A stretch of DNA of 64,000 bases, taken from Lewinella sp. IMCC34183. GTDB taxonomy: Bacteria; Bacteroidota; Bacteroidia; Chitinophagales; Saprospiraceae. Position 1 is the stretch's first letter; each line of letters starts with the position of its first letter. Positions 32,372 to 42,067 of this stretch are shown here, in pieces. The position numbers and the translations under genes were made by a program. The stretch spans positions 1-64,000 of the forward strand of contig NZ_QMEM01000009.1 in assembly GCF_003390915.1 (NCBI RefSeq), in the 5' to 3' direction. Below the pieces are notes generated by a model, which ran no database searches, was not told where the DNA came from, and saw nothing but the letters and a program-made list of their open reading frames with translations.

Positions 32372-34315
32372 CTACTCGTAGCCGGGGTTCTGGTAAAGGT
32401 CCTTCAGGTCTTCCTCCAGTTCCATGCCGTCGAGTTGGCCCTGGGGGATGGGACGTAGGTAGTGATACGGCTCAATGGTCCGCTGAACGGTGACGGGCGT
32501 ATGGTCGCCGTAGGCGCTCCCGGCGATCATGTACTCTCCGGCCAATTCATTCCACGTCTGCGTACGCACCAGATCGTACCAGCGTACACCCTCGGCGTAG
32601 TACTCGCGGGAGCGTTCGGCCAGGAGGAAGTAGATGTCGACCTCGTCCGGGGTAGCCTCGGTAAGTTCCTCGCTGAAGTCGGCGTCGTAGACCATATCCT
32701 CACCGTTGTCGTAGCGCCACATGCCGGCCCGTGCGCGGATCACGTTGAGCAATTCACGGGCGGAACGGCCGCTCTCCGTGTTTGCGCCCATGATGGCCGC
32801 TTCGGCGGCGATGAAGTACAGCTCCGAAAACTTGACGATGTTGAACGGACGGGTACTGCCGGCGTTCGGCTGCCCCAGTCCGCCGTTGTTATCGGTACGG
32901 AAGGTTCCCAGTTTCCAGAGGCCGGGGTAGACGACGCGGCTGACGCCCAGGGGGCCGATCACGAAGTCCGAGCGACCCGGCAGGGTACCGGCACCGATGT
33001 TGCTGCGTCCCTGTCCTTCGGGATAGGAAATCCCGGGAGTCGGCTCGTCAAGGAAGGTCAGGATGGCATCGCCGGGGCTGACCGGCAGCCCGTTGGCGTT
33101 GTACAGGACTTCTTCCGGTGCACCCGCCCGGTCCCAGTTGCCGCGGTAGACCGAAGTGAACGTACCGTCGTAGCGCGAATCCTGATCTTTGTTTTCGAAG
33201 GTTTCGGTCAGTACGTCGACGGTGGGGGCCATCCGGGTCCAGGGGCGACCCAGGGGCTGGGCGGCTTCCCGCTGAACGGAAGCGATGGTGTTGGTAAAGT
33301 CGGGGTCGGTTCCGCTCCGGATGACGGTGTAGTTCCAGGTCATCATCCAGACGGCAAAGTTGTCGGGGGCTCCGCCACTTCCGTAGGTAAGGCTACCGCC
33401 GTTGTAGAACTCGCTTTCCTCGGTGTGATCGGCGTACAGCATGATTTCGCTGTTGCGGTCGTTCGGGGCGTAATGCACGTCGTAGTAGGTAGGCTGCAGG
33501 GCGAACGGGCCGGGGTTGTCGATACCCGAAAGCGCCATATCGTAGGCTTCCTGGAAGTACCAGGCCGCATCGTGACCGTCGGGGTCGGTGCGGTCGGTTT
33601 GCGGGTAGGTAGGGATGTTATTGGGGTTTTCCAGCCACCAGCCGTAGGTCAGATAGGCCTTGGCCAGCATCAGCCGGGCCAGCGGTTTGGTCACCGCTCC
33701 CGTTACGCGGGGCTGGTCGGGCAAATCCTCCACCGCCCGGCGCAGGTCGGGGAAAATGGCCAGGGTGTATACCTCTGGCACGGTATTGCGCGTGGAAACG
33801 CGCACCGGGTTGGTATTGAAGACCAGAGGGCCGGAACCCAGATCGAGGGGTACCCCCCCGTAGGTCTGCACCAGGTTAAAGTAGTCAAAGGCCCGGAAGA
33901 AGCGTGCCTCACCGATCAGCGCATCCGAGATGCCGACGTCCGTAGCATTCTCGATGATGCCGCTGGCGGTATTGATGTCACCAAAGGCCGTACCCCACAG
34001 AATACCGCCGGGGTACCAGGTGGAGTTGAGCTCACCCTGACCGGAAAGGTCGGCGACCAGGAAGTTGCCGTCGGCGCTTTGGGCGTAGGTAGCCTCATCG
34101 GTTCCCGTGATAAGTGAATTGTAGTAATACGCCTGCCCGTACAGGGACCGCAGGTTGGCGTAGAGCGCCGTAAGGCCGCCCTGTACGCCGCGCTCCGTCT
34201 GGAAGAAGCCGGGTTCGTAAAAACTGCGCGGTTGCTCCTCCAGAACATCCTGGCAGCCCGCCGAGAACACGAGGATCGCGGTGGCGCCAAGTAAGGATTT
34301 TATAGAGAATTTCAT
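32372..34315 (-). CDS. SusD/RagB family outer-membrane glycan-binding lipoprotein
   Basis: A surface lipoprotein of 647 residues that binds glycan and forms the lid of the SusC transporter. MKFSIKSLLGATAILVFSAGC gives the lipobox with Cys21. The SusD-like N-terminus (LEEQPRSFYEPGFFQTERGVQGGLTALYANLRSLYG) and C-terminal RagB/SusD region (FNIVKFSELYFIAAEAAIMGAN ... LLNVIRARAGMWRY ... YFLLAERSREYYAEGVRWYDLVRTQTW) are clear. It starts 12 bases after the susC stop. The ligand is presumably a xylan-derived oligosaccharide, judged only from neighbouring enzymes. Confidence 0.95.
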   Translation of the reverse strand: MKFSIKSLLGATAILVFSAGCQDVLEEQPRSFYEPGFFQTERGVQGGLTALYANLRSLYGQAYYYNSLITGTDEATYAQSADGNFLVADLSGQGELNSTWYPGGILWGTAFGDINTASGIIENATDVGISDALIGEARFFRAFDYFNLVQTYGGVPLDLGSGPLVFNTNPVRVSTRNTVPEVYTLAIFPDLRRAVEDLPDQPRVTGAVTKPLARLMLAKAYLTYGWWLENPNNIPTYPQTDRTDPDGHDAAWYFQEAYDMALSGIDNPGPFALQPTYYDVHYAPNDRNSEIMLYADHTEESEFYNGGSLTYGSGGAPDNFAVWMMTWNYTVIRSGTDPDFTNTIASVQREAAQPLGRPWTRMAPTVDVLTETFENKDQDSRYDGTFTSVYRGNWDRAGAPEEVLYNANGLPVSPGDAILTFLDEPTPGISYPEGQGRSNIGAGTLPGRSDFVIGPLGVSRVVYPGLWKLGTFRTDNNGGLGQPNAGSTRPFNIVKFSELYFIAAEAAIMGANTESGRSARELLNVIRARAGMWRYDNGEDMVYDADFSEELTEATPDEVDIYFLLAERSREYYAEGVRWYDLVRTQTWNELAGEYMIAGSAYGDHTPVTVQRTIEPYHYLRPIPQGQLDGMELEEDLKDLYQNPGYE

Positions 34316-34326
34316 GATTCGACTGT

Positions 34327-37300
34327 TTAGAAAGTTACGTTAAGGCCCAGCAGGAAGACGCGGGTGGCGGGGTTGTTGTACCCGATCGTCAGCAGGCGGG
34401 AGTTGTAGCCGGCTACGGCGCTGTACTCATTTCCGCGGGCGTTGGTTTCCGGATCCATTCCCGTCATATCGTTGTAGGGCGAGAACAGTACGAAGGGGTT
34501 CTGGACGGAGGTGTAGATACGAAACTGGCTGAAGGCATCGGAGGTGAAGACGTTGCGGGTCAGGTCGTATCCGAGCGTAATCGTCCGGAATTTCAGGTAA
34601 CCACCGTCGAAGTAGCTCAGGGTGGATCCGTACTCGGGGTTGTCGCCGCTCCGTACGCCGCTGGGTGCCGGGTAACGCGCACCGGTATTTTCCGGGGTGT
34701 AGTAGTCTACATCGATGTTGCTCTGCCGTCCGGAAAGCAGGTTGAGGTAGCTGGCTGAGCCGTACAGCGTACTGATGAGGGTACCTCCGCTCTGGAAGAC
34801 GCCCACGGCGGTGAGGTCCAGGCCACGGAAGGTGAAGCGGGTATTGAAGCCGCCCTGGAAGTCGGGGCTGATGTCCAGAATCTGGCGGTCATCGGGACCG
34901 ATCGCGCGGACCGGTTCGCCGTTCTCGCCGTACTCACCGGTGTACTCCACCTTGATCTGACCGACGTTGCCGCCGGGTTCGAGAATGTCCAGGTAGGGAT
35001 CACCTTCCTGCCACAGTCCGATCCGGTTGTAGTCGTAGATCACGTTGATCGGGTATCCCACGAACCAGGAGTTGCCCTCGTCACGCTCCTGCCCGGAGGC
35101 CAGCGAGGTAAGGGTGTTTACGTTGCGGTATACGTTGAAGCCGGCTTCCCAGCTGAGTCCCTGCGGGTTGTCGACGATAAGTCCGTTGAGCGAGAACTCG
35201 ACTCCCTTGTTCTGGGTGGTACCAATATTCGCCGTGTAACTGCCTACGCCGGACGTGCTGGGCAGGCTAACGCCCAGCAGGATGTCTTCGGTGTTGGTCA
35301 CGTAGTACTCAAGGGTACCCGACAGGCGATTATTCAGCAAGGCGAAATCGGCACCTACGTTGGTGGTTACGGAGTACTCCCACCCCAGGTTGGGGTTGGG
35401 CAGCGTGCTGACGTAGTAGCCCGTGGCAAACTCCGAGCCGAAGTTGTACGGCCGGGTGGCCAGGCTACCGAGCGTGGAGTAGGGTGAGATGGCCTGGTTA
35501 GAGGTCTGTCCCCAGCCGACACGCAGCTTCAGGCGGTTCAGCCAGCTGAGGTCCTGCATGAAGGGCTCCTGGCTGATGTTCCATCCCGCGGATAGCGCCG
35601 GGTAGGTGTGCCACTTGTTGCCATCGGCCAGGCGGCTCGAACCGTCGGTCCGCAGGGTAGCCGAAAAAAGGTACCGGTTGTCGTAGTCGTACATGATCCG
35701 CCCCATATAGGAGATCAGACCGGTAACGCTGTAGTTCTGACTGCCGGGGTTAACGGTGATCTCACCGGCGGCCTGCCCGAGGTTGTAGTACTGGAAGGCT
35801 TCGTTCGGGATGTCGCGCGCGGAAACGGCGGAACTGTTGTAGCGGTCCTCCTGCACGGAGTAAAGACCCAGTACGCTCAGGTTGTGAACGCCGGCGAAGC
35901 TACGCTCGTAGTTCAGCAGGTTTTCCAGTACGTAGCTCGTCAGCAGGGAGTTGCCGATGCCGGCACCCGACAGGGTCGTGGGGTTGGTGGCGAATACGCC
36001 CTCGCCCGTGAAGTTTCCGTTGGTGTTGTTGCGCACGTTCAGGCCTAGGTTGAGGCGGTAGCTCAGACCATCAACGCCGGGAATGGTCAGTTCGCCAAAC
36101 AGGGTATTGTAGGACCCCATACCCCGGTTCTCGCTCACGCGGCGATCGCCAAGCCGGTCGATGACGTCACGCGTGACCACGAAGGGCTCGTCCAGTGCCG
36201 TGCGGATGGTGCGGCGCGGGGCGCCCGTGGAATCGTACGGACTGGCCAGCGGAGACTGAAACAGTATGTTGCCGGGGCTCAGGTCGTTGCCGTAGGAGTG
36301 GGTATAGGTATTGTTGGTGGTAAAGCCGACCCGCAGCACGCTGCCGACACGCTGATCGAGCGAGCCGCGCAGGGTGTAGCGCCGGAAGCCCTGGTCGGGA
36401 ATGACTGCCTGGTCGGTATTGTAGCCGGCACTGAAGCTGTAGGAACCCTTATCGGTGCCGCCGGCCAGGCCGAGGCTGTGGTTCATGAACAGTCCGTCGC
36501 GGTAGAACAGGTCTTGCCAGTCAGTATTGGTGCCCGCGACTTCGTCCTGCCCGTTGGTGTACAGGCCGGCATCCGCCCGCAGCTGGGCAAAATCATCGCC
36601 GCTCATGAGCGGGATCTTCGAAAAGAGGGTGTTTACACCCGCGAAGGAGTTGTAGCTCAGGCGCGCGCGCTGTCCCTCGAATCCGGTACGGGTGGTGATC
36701 AGGATGACGCCGTTGGCCCCCCGCGAACCGTAGATGGCCGTGGCAGAGGCATCCTTCAGTACGTCGACGCTCTTGATGTCGTTGGGGTTGATGTCGGTAA
36801 GGGAGCCCGCGAAGGGGATACCGTCCAGTACAATGAGGGGGTCGTTGCTGGCCGTGAGGGAGCGGGTACCCCGGATCCGGATCTGCGCCGAGGCGCCGGG
36901 CCGCGACGAGGTCGAGGATATGTCAACCCCGGGCAGGCGTCCCTGCAGGGACTGGGTGACGTTGGTAGCCGACACGTTGGTCAGTTCCTCCCCGTTAATG
37001 GAGGCCACGGAGCCGGTAACGGCTTCCCGGCGTTGGGTACCGTAGCCTACTACAACCACTTCGGAAAGGAGCTGGCCGTTGGGCTGCAGGGTAACATCCA
37101 CAACGCTGCGGTTGCCGACGGCTTCCTCCGTAGTGGCGTAACCGAGGTAGGAAATGAGTAAAACGGCGTCGTCGCCCTCTACTTCGATAGAGTAGTTGCC
37201 GTCTACGTCGGTCGCGGTACCGCGGTCGGTGTCCTGTAGCAGAACGGTGGCGCCGATCAGCCCCATGCCGGAATCATCGGTGATGGTACCGGTCACCGTG

Positions 37301-37413
37301 CGTTGGGCAAAAGCAGCGGGTCCGCAGAGCAGGAGCAAAAGTAGTAGGAGCAAGTTCGCCGGACGTACCGGGAACGAGGCCGCCGGGGGGCGGGCAAAAA
37401 ACTTGGTAATCAT
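34327..37413 (-). CDS. SusC/RagA family TonB-linked outer-membrane transporter
   Basis: TonB-dependent receptor of 1028 residues that imports oligosaccharides with its SusD partner. After the signal peptide comes a carboxypeptidase-regulatory-like domain (about 37-115: RTVTGTITDDSGMGLIGATVLLQDTDRGTATDVDGNYSIEV), the TonB plug (EVVVVGYGTQRREAVTGSVASINGEEL ... IRIRGTRSLTASNDPLIVLDGIPF ... DASATAIYGSRGANGVILITTR), and a 22-strand barrel ending RVFLLGLNVTF with a C-terminal Phe. No STN domain is present, so it is not expected to signal to an anti-sigma factor. It heads the susC-susD pair; the 350 bases upstream hold an ATCGAT palindrome. Confidence 0.95.
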   Translation of the reverse strand: MITKFFARPPAASFPVRPANLLLLLLLLLCGPAAFAQRTVTGTITDDSGMGLIGATVLLQDTDRGTATDVDGNYSIEVEGDDAVLLISYLGYATTEEAVGNRSVVDVTLQPNGQLLSEVVVVGYGTQRREAVTGSVASINGEELTNVSATNVTQSLQGRLPGVDISSTSSRPGASAQIRIRGTRSLTASNDPLIVLDGIPFAGSLTDINPNDIKSVDVLKDASATAIYGSRGANGVILITTRTGFEGQRARLSYNSFAGVNTLFSKIPLMSGDDFAQLRADAGLYTNGQDEVAGTNTDWQDLFYRDGLFMNHSLGLAGGTDKGSYSFSAGYNTDQAVIPDQGFRRYTLRGSLDQRVGSVLRVGFTTNNTYTHSYGNDLSPGNILFQSPLASPYDSTGAPRRTIRTALDEPFVVTRDVIDRLGDRRVSENRGMGSYNTLFGELTIPGVDGLSYRLNLGLNVRNNTNGNFTGEGVFATNPTTLSGAGIGNSLLTSYVLENLLNYERSFAGVHNLSVLGLYSVQEDRYNSSAVSARDIPNEAFQYYNLGQAAGEITVNPGSQNYSVTGLISYMGRIMYDYDNRYLFSATLRTDGSSRLADGNKWHTYPALSAGWNISQEPFMQDLSWLNRLKLRVGWGQTSNQAISPYSTLGSLATRPYNFGSEFATGYYVSTLPNPNLGWEYSVTTNVGADFALLNNRLSGTLEYYVTNTEDILLGVSLPSTSGVGSYTANIGTTQNKGVEFSLNGLIVDNPQGLSWEAGFNVYRNVNTLTSLASGQERDEGNSWFVGYPINVIYDYNRIGLWQEGDPYLDILEPGGNVGQIKVEYTGEYGENGEPVRAIGPDDRQILDISPDFQGGFNTRFTFRGLDLTAVGVFQSGGTLISTLYGSASYLNLLSGRQSNIDVDYYTPENTGARYPAPSGVRSGDNPEYGSTLSYFDGGYLKFRTITLGYDLTRNVFTSDAFSQFRIYTSVQNPFVLFSPYNDMTGMDPETNARGNEYSAVAGYNSRLLTIGYNNPATRVFLLGLNVTF

Positions 37414-37764
37414 TGGTGCAAGATTGACGTGTGCTTAAGTTTCAAATTGACGCAGAGGACCGGTCGGCCGGCCGCATCAGGAGTTCCATGATTGAATACG
37501 GAGTAGGACGGAGCGAGCTGGGCTCCGGAATCGAGGACCGCGCGTGACCATAGCAGTCACCCCGCTCCGACCCATCCCGGGCCGGCAAACGATGAGGGGC
37601 GAGGTCACCGGGATAGTAGAAGTTTGCATGATCAAGCGCTTGGGCGGGCCTCCTGAGGGTGCTCCGGGAGGATGAAAATAGGAATTATTCGCAATCGATT
37701 GTCTCATTTCGCCGGAAAAATTTGTCGCGATGACATTTATCCATGTTGCTACAGTGATTTTCGG
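37414..37764. other. Intergenic region upstream of susC
   Basis: No convincing gene lies in these 350 bases. The half near susC is GC-rich (a CGGTCGGCCGGCCG stretch near 37461); the far half is AT-richer and contains the CAATCGATTG palindrome at 37692-37701. A clear TAnnTTTG element on the minus strand was not found; CAATCTTG about 20 bases before the susC ATG is the nearest candidate. Confidence 0.6.
37692..37701. promoter_or_regulatory. Candidate operator upstream of susC
   Basis: CAATCGATTG is a perfect 10-bp palindrome, 279 bases upstream of the susC ATG. Near-copies occur in the GH43/GH43 gap (30477-30486) and in the GH10/GH95 gap (18040-18049). The distance to susC is long for a repressor site, so this is tentative. 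Confidence 0.35.
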
Positions 37765-38991
37765 TCAGTTACCAAGGAGCCGCTTCCACAGATCGCTCAG
37801 CATAGTTTGCCGGTCCCCGCCGAAGTCCATCTCCCGCTGCATGACGCGTACGGGCCGGACCGTGGTGTCGATCTGCCAGGTAAAAAGGTAGGCATCGGCC
37901 ACCGTCGGATCGTCTCCGAGGGCACCGTAGCGCAGGTCGCTGAGGGTTACCGTACCCGCTTCCCCCGGGCGGACCATATAGTAGTCTTGCGTGAACCACC
38001 GCAAAATTTCCATCCCCCGGTCTTCTCGGTAGGGCACTAGCAGGCCGCGGTGACCCGCAACGGGCGTAAAGGGGCTAAATACCGGCTCGCGGTCCAGGAT
38101 GCTATACTGCCCTACGTAAAAGGTATCGTCGCTCACCTGTGCCGTGCCGGTCCACAGTAAATTGTTGCCCAGCGTGGGTCCGAGTACACTACGGTTAGCT
38201 GCCAGTCCGCGCTGCCGCAGCGTGTCGTCCAGCACCGTGCCCACGCGGTAGTGGTTCACGGCGGTAAGGAGGAGGTAGGCGGAGGAAACCACCAGACCCG
38301 CGGTGTTCAACCGCCGCCGCACCCGCGTCCCCCGCCCCCGGAAAGCCGCAATGAGCAGTAGCAAGAGAAATGGCAGGGTGTACAGGGGATCGACCACCGA
38401 CACCGTATTCCAGGCTACGCGCAGGGCGGTGAAGGGCTGCAGTAACTGAGTGCCGTAGGACGTGAAGCAGTCCAACAGCGGATGGGTCACGATGGCGGCG
38501 AAGAAAAGGATCGTCCACCCGCCAGCACCTACGGTGGGCACGCGAGGGGTACTCCCCCGCCACCAGTCCCACGCCCCGACGGCACCGCACATGGCCCCGA
38601 AGACGAGCGTCATGACCGCCGCGATCGCGGGAATACCGAATACCGGTATCGGCATCAGGTAGCTTCCCATCACCAGTAGCACCCAGAAGGCCAGCAGGAT
38701 GAGGGGGTAGAACAGCCGCCTGCGCTGCAGGGCATAGGTGCGCCCGCCGTAGATGCGGTGGACGGTCAGTCCGAGGAGGGGAGCGGCTAGTACCGCAAAG
38801 GAGATACTGTGGGTAAATGCACGGTGGTAGGCCAGCGCGCTCATGGGGTCGGTCACGAGACCGGAGAGCACGTCGAGGTCCGGCAGGGTACCGGCGATGC
38901 CGCCCCACACCATGGCACGATTGCCGACGCGGCGGCCGAGAACGGCTTCCCATACGGCCGCGCCGAGTACGACTTGGGTCAGTGAATCCAC
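37765..38991 (-). CDS. YdjM-like membrane-bound metal-dependent hydrolase
   Basis: A 408-residue member of the YdjM/LexA-regulated inner-membrane metal-dependent hydrolase family. The N-terminus has the family block MDSLTQVVLGAAVWEAVLGRRVGNRAMVWGGIAGTLPDLDVL and YHRAFTHSISFA, whose Asp and His residues are the presumed metal ligands; THPLLDCFTSYGTQLLQPF is the second conserved block. Five or six membrane segments lie before about residue 250, followed by a soluble C-terminal part. The substrate is unknown. The start is a GTG. It follows the FadL-like gene by only six bases, so the two are co-transcribed. Confidence 0.8.
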   Translation of the reverse strand: MDSLTQVVLGAAVWEAVLGRRVGNRAMVWGGIAGTLPDLDVLSGLVTDPMSALAYHRAFTHSISFAVLAAPLLGLTVHRIYGGRTYALQRRRLFYPLILLAFWVLLVMGSYLMPIPVFGIPAIAAVMTLVFGAMCGAVGAWDWWRGSTPRVPTVGAGGWTILFFAAIVTHPLLDCFTSYGTQLLQPFTALRVAWNTVSVVDPLYTLPFLLLLLIAAFRGRGTRVRRRLNTAGLVVSSAYLLLTAVNHYRVGTVLDDTLRQRGLAANRSVLGPTLGNNLLWTGTAQVSDDTFYVGQYSILDREPVFSPFTPVAGHRGLLVPYREDRGMEILRWFTQDYYMVRPGEAGTVTLSDLRYGALGDDPTVADAYLFTWQIDTTVRPVRVMQREMDFGGDRQTMLSDLWKRLLGN

Positions 38992-38997
38992 CCGCCC

Positions 38998-40500
38998 CTA
39001 GAAGCCGGTACCCCAGCCGCGGAACCCGACGGACAGCAATACCGAAACGCGGCTGCGGTCGGTGTTGATGGTTTGTCCGGAAATGTCGAGCGTAGTATAT
39101 GGCAGCTGGAAGGAAGCGTAACTTTCGTACTGGGCAGCCAGGTCGACGAAGAACTTCCCGACGCTGTAGCCGACGCCCGCGTTATAGGTCAGGATGGCGG
39201 AGTCCTCGTTGTCGAAGATGTCGGCGTAGGGTATCTGCCGGTAGCCCACGCCGGCGCGCAGCTGCAGGGGATCGACGTTGAGCTCGCCACCCACCCGTAC
39301 GGAAAAGGCGGAGGAGAGCAGGGCGTCGACATCAGCGTTCACCGCGTCCGATACTTCATTGGCGGTAGCGAAGTCGTCGAAACTGATCGTGTTGCCCTTG
39401 TAGTTTACGTAGTCGGCGTCGAGGCTTACGAAGCCGCGGGTACCGATCAGCGCGCCCACGCCGGCCAGAAACCGCCAGGGGGTGCGCAGGTTGTAGGCCT
39501 GGGACAGCTGGGGGCTCAGCTCCGTGCCCCCCTCGGGCGAGCCGGTATCGGGGTCGGTGTAGAAGTAACCGAAATTGGTAGCGAACTGCTCGTCGATCGT
39601 CCAGTACGTAGGCGTATGTACGGCGGCACTGATGCGGATCTGCTCGGTGGGCAGGGCGGTAAGGCCAAACTTGAGGTTGAAGCCGGTACCGGTATTGCTA
39701 AGGTTCTGGTCGTAGGTGCTGTTCTCGAATGCGGGGATTACGTCCTGGTCGTCCACTTCCTCGTAGGTGAGCACCTCGTCAAAACTGAAGAAGGGGACGC
39801 CCAGGCTGAAGCCCCAGAGCACCCGGTCGCGGTAGTTGCCGCCGATCCCCAGGGCCGCCTCATTGACGCTGCCCCGACGGTCGTACAGACCGTTGCGCTG
39901 GACGGGCTCGTTGCGGGGCTGCTGAGCGTCGAAGTCGTAAAAATCCGAGTATACGCGGTTGGTGGCGGGGTCCTCGATGAGGAAGGGCAGCGCAAGATCG
40001 GCCCCGTAGGGATCCGAAACGTTGATGTCGATGGTTTCGGCGAAACTTTCAATGATGCTGCCCGGGGTACGCCCGTCGAACCGGATCTGTTGGTTGAGGT
40101 CGGCCATCCGGGTAACGCTGACCCCGAAGTTGAGGGTAGACCAGTTCACCGACCGGGTCGTGCCGGCGAATACCGCGCCGATGCTGGGTAAATTGAAGTT
40201 GGCGGCGGACTCGTTGACGCTGGAGGCATCAACGTCTCCGGCCAGGTCGGCCCGCGTACCGGTGAAGGTAAAGCCCGGGGTCACCTGAGCCATATTGTAG
40301 CGGTTCCAGCCGATACCGGCGGGGTTGGTATGCAGCGTCGTGGCGTCGACGCCCATGGGCGTCAGGCTTCCTCCGGTTCCGGCGAAACGGGCTGATCCCT
40401 GCGGAGTCAGGAAGGAGTACCGCAGCACGTCGGTGTAGGTCTGGCCGCTGGCCGCGCCGATCGCAAACAAGACGATAAAGGCGCTCAGTAGGATTTTCAT
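38998..40500 (-). CDS. OmpP1/FadL-like outer-membrane protein
   Basis: A 500-residue predicted outer-membrane barrel. Its signal peptide (MKILLSAFIVLFAIGAASGQ) is followed by TPQGSARFAGTGGSLTPMGVDATTLHTNPAGIGW, the N-terminal hatch pattern of the FadL/TodX family (G-S-AR-x-A-G-G, NPAG). Many amphipathic strands follow, ending SRVSVLLSVGFRGWGTGF with a C-terminal Phe. It may transport a hydrophobic compound. Bacteroidota also have PorV-type relatives with the same hatch, so a link to secretion is possible. ATG 40500 starts the signal cleanly; an ATG 24 bases upstream is the alternative. It is followed six bases later by the YdjM-like gene. Confidence 0.75.
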   Translation of the reverse strand: MKILLSAFIVLFAIGAASGQTYTDVLRYSFLTPQGSARFAGTGGSLTPMGVDATTLHTNPAGIGWNRYNMAQVTPGFTFTGTRADLAGDVDASSVNESAANFNLPSIGAVFAGTTRSVNWSTLNFGVSVTRMADLNQQIRFDGRTPGSIIESFAETIDINVSDPYGADLALPFLIEDPATNRVYSDFYDFDAQQPRNEPVQRNGLYDRRGSVNEAALGIGGNYRDRVLWGFSLGVPFFSFDEVLTYEEVDDQDVIPAFENSTYDQNLSNTGTGFNLKFGLTALPTEQIRISAAVHTPTYWTIDEQFATNFGYFYTDPDTGSPEGGTELSPQLSQAYNLRTPWRFLAGVGALIGTRGFVSLDADYVNYKGNTISFDDFATANEVSDAVNADVDALLSSAFSVRVGGELNVDPLQLRAGVGYRQIPYADIFDNEDSAILTYNAGVGYSVGKFFVDLAAQYESYASFQLPYTTLDISGQTINTDRSRVSVLLSVGFRGWGTGF

Positions 40501-40595
40501 AGGACGGGAAAAATTAGCTTTCATGTAAGCGGGGTGCCGATGCAAAAGTTGGGCCCTGATATCCATTATCTGGTACGTTCCGTGACCAGACACAG

Positions 40596-40631
40596 AAAAG
40601 GGGGTGAGAACGGTTATTCTCACCCCCTTTT
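40596..40631 (-). terminator. Hairpin terminator after the SR-repeat gene
   Basis: A 15-bp perfect stem (AAAAGGGGGTGAGAA, 40596-40610, with TTCTCACCCCCTTTT, 40617-40631) and a six-base loop CGGTTA. Read in the minus direction it ends in a run of T, as for an intrinsic terminator, and it lies 26 bases past the stop of the gene at 40657-41889. Confidence 0.75.
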
Positions 40632-40656
40632 GGAGTCGTATCAATATCGGTCCGGG

Positions 40657-41889
40657 TTACTCACCACCACCGCCGCGGCGGCTGGGAGTGGAAGAGCGGC
40701 TCGGAGTGGCGGAGCGGCTGGGCGTGCTGCTCCGGCTCGGGGTTACCGAACGGCTGGGCGTGCTGCTGCGGCTGGGCGTGTAGCTGCGCTGGGGCGAGGC
40801 ACTGCGGCTGGGCGTAACACTTCGCTGGGGAGTCGCGGAGCGGCTCGGAGTGTAGCTACGGCCGCTGTTGCTGCGGCTGGGTACGGCCCGGCGGGTAGGC
40901 GTAGTCGTCCGGCTCGGAGTGTAGCTGGGGTTGCTGCGCGAGGGCACGGCACGCTGCGGGCTAGCGCTGCGGCTGTTTGCACTGCGGGGGGCAACGGTCG
41001 TACGGGTACGGTCGATGCTACGGGTATCGTTCACCGAGCGGGTGCGGCCCACGGTACGGGTATTCTGACCGGTACGGGCAGGAGCAGCGCTGCGGGTGCC
41101 GTCAATCGAGCGGGGGGATACGGCGGCGTTGCGGCGGGCACGCTCTACGCGGTCGGCAATCGAGGTGGTAGCGGCACGGGGCGTATTCGATACGGTGCGG
41201 GCATTGCTGACGTCGTTGGGCACGGCGTAGGTGTTGCCGCCACCCCAGGCGGGGGGACAGTAGTATCCGCCACCTCCGAAGGCCGGGCCGCCGAAGGCAC
41301 CACCGCCGAAGGCACCGTAGGAATTACCAAAGCGACCGTAGCCGAAGGGGTTACCGTAACCGGCACCAACCACGGGGTTGTAGGCACGTCCGTACAGGAA
41401 AGGATCGTTCCATCCGAAGGCACCGTAGGCGCCTCCCCATCCCCGGTTGAATCCGGCGTAGGCACCACTATTGATGTAGCGGACACCGAAAGCAGTCCGC
41501 ACGGGGCGGTAGAACGACCGGTTGAAGTCGTTATAGATCAGCACCGTGGTACCGGCGGGGCGGAAGAAAGGATCGTAGTACGCCATGTCCACGTAGACCG
41601 GGTCGTAGTAGCCGAAGCCGGTATAGGGCCGGTTGAAGCGGCGGATACGGCTGGTATAGTAGTAATCGTAGTAATCGTCGTCGGCATACCGCTCGGAAGT
41701 CCGGCTGCGGTAATCGTCTTCGTTAAAATTAGAGGATTGCTCCTGGTTGGAGTAATCGGGGGCGCGCTCGACACTGCGGAAGTTATCCGGGTCGTAGTAC
41801 ATATCGTCGTACTGGGCCTGGGCGCTGGTGGAAACCAGCATCATCGCAACGAGCGAAGCGGCCGCGAAATATAGTTTTTGCTTGAGCAT
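40657..41889 (-). CDS. Secreted low-complexity protein with Thr/Ser-Pro-Ser-Arg repeats
   Basis: I do not recognise a family for this 410-residue protein. It has four zones: a signal peptide (1-26, ending SAQA); an acidic Tyr/Asp-rich zone (27-130); a Gly/Phe/Tyr-rich zone (147-215, with one Cys at 211); and a basic zone (230-405) that becomes a near-regular TPSRS repeat from about 302 to 404 (TPSRSSTPSRS units), ending RRGGGGE. All but the acidic part should be disordered. The repeat resembles eukaryotic SR splicing proteins in composition only. Its signal peptide puts it in the periplasm or on the surface, where a cationic tail could bind polyanions or the cell wall. It has its own terminator and is divergent from proS. 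Confidence 0.75.
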   Translation of the reverse strand: MLKQKLYFAAASLVAMMLVSTSAQAQYDDMYYDPDNFRSVERAPDYSNQEQSSNFNEDDYRSRTSERYADDDYYDYYYTSRIRRFNRPYTGFGYYDPVYVDMAYYDPFFRPAGTTVLIYNDFNRSFYRPVRTAFGVRYINSGAYAGFNRGWGGAYGAFGWNDPFLYGRAYNPVVGAGYGNPFGYGRFGNSYGAFGGGAFGGPAFGGGGYYCPPAWGGGNTYAVPNDVSNARTVSNTPRAATTSIADRVERARRNAAVSPRSIDGTRSAAPARTGQNTRTVGRTRSVNDTRSIDRTRTTVAPRSANSRSASPQRAVPSRSNPSYTPSRTTTPTRRAVPSRSNSGRSYTPSRSATPQRSVTPSRSASPQRSYTPSRSSTPSRSVTPSRSSTPSRSATPSRSSTPSRRGGGGE

Positions 41890-42067
41890 GATTGTTGAAT
41901 TTAGGAGGTCCGGGGGTGGTACTTCTTCTTTACAAGGTCTAAAGTAGTAAGTTTGTGCCCCCCGATTGGTTAAAGCGGACTTAAAGCGCCTTTCTAATGC
42001 GTTAAAGGCCTGCTTTCCGACTAAAGCCTCTATATATCAACACATTACCCCCCTATAAAGTTGTCCC

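Noticed and set aside
40657..40960. SR repeats as a frameshift artefact or eukaryotic contamination
   Set aside because: The frame is open from a bacterial signal peptide to a stop followed by an intrinsic terminator, and the gene is flanked by typical bacterial genes.
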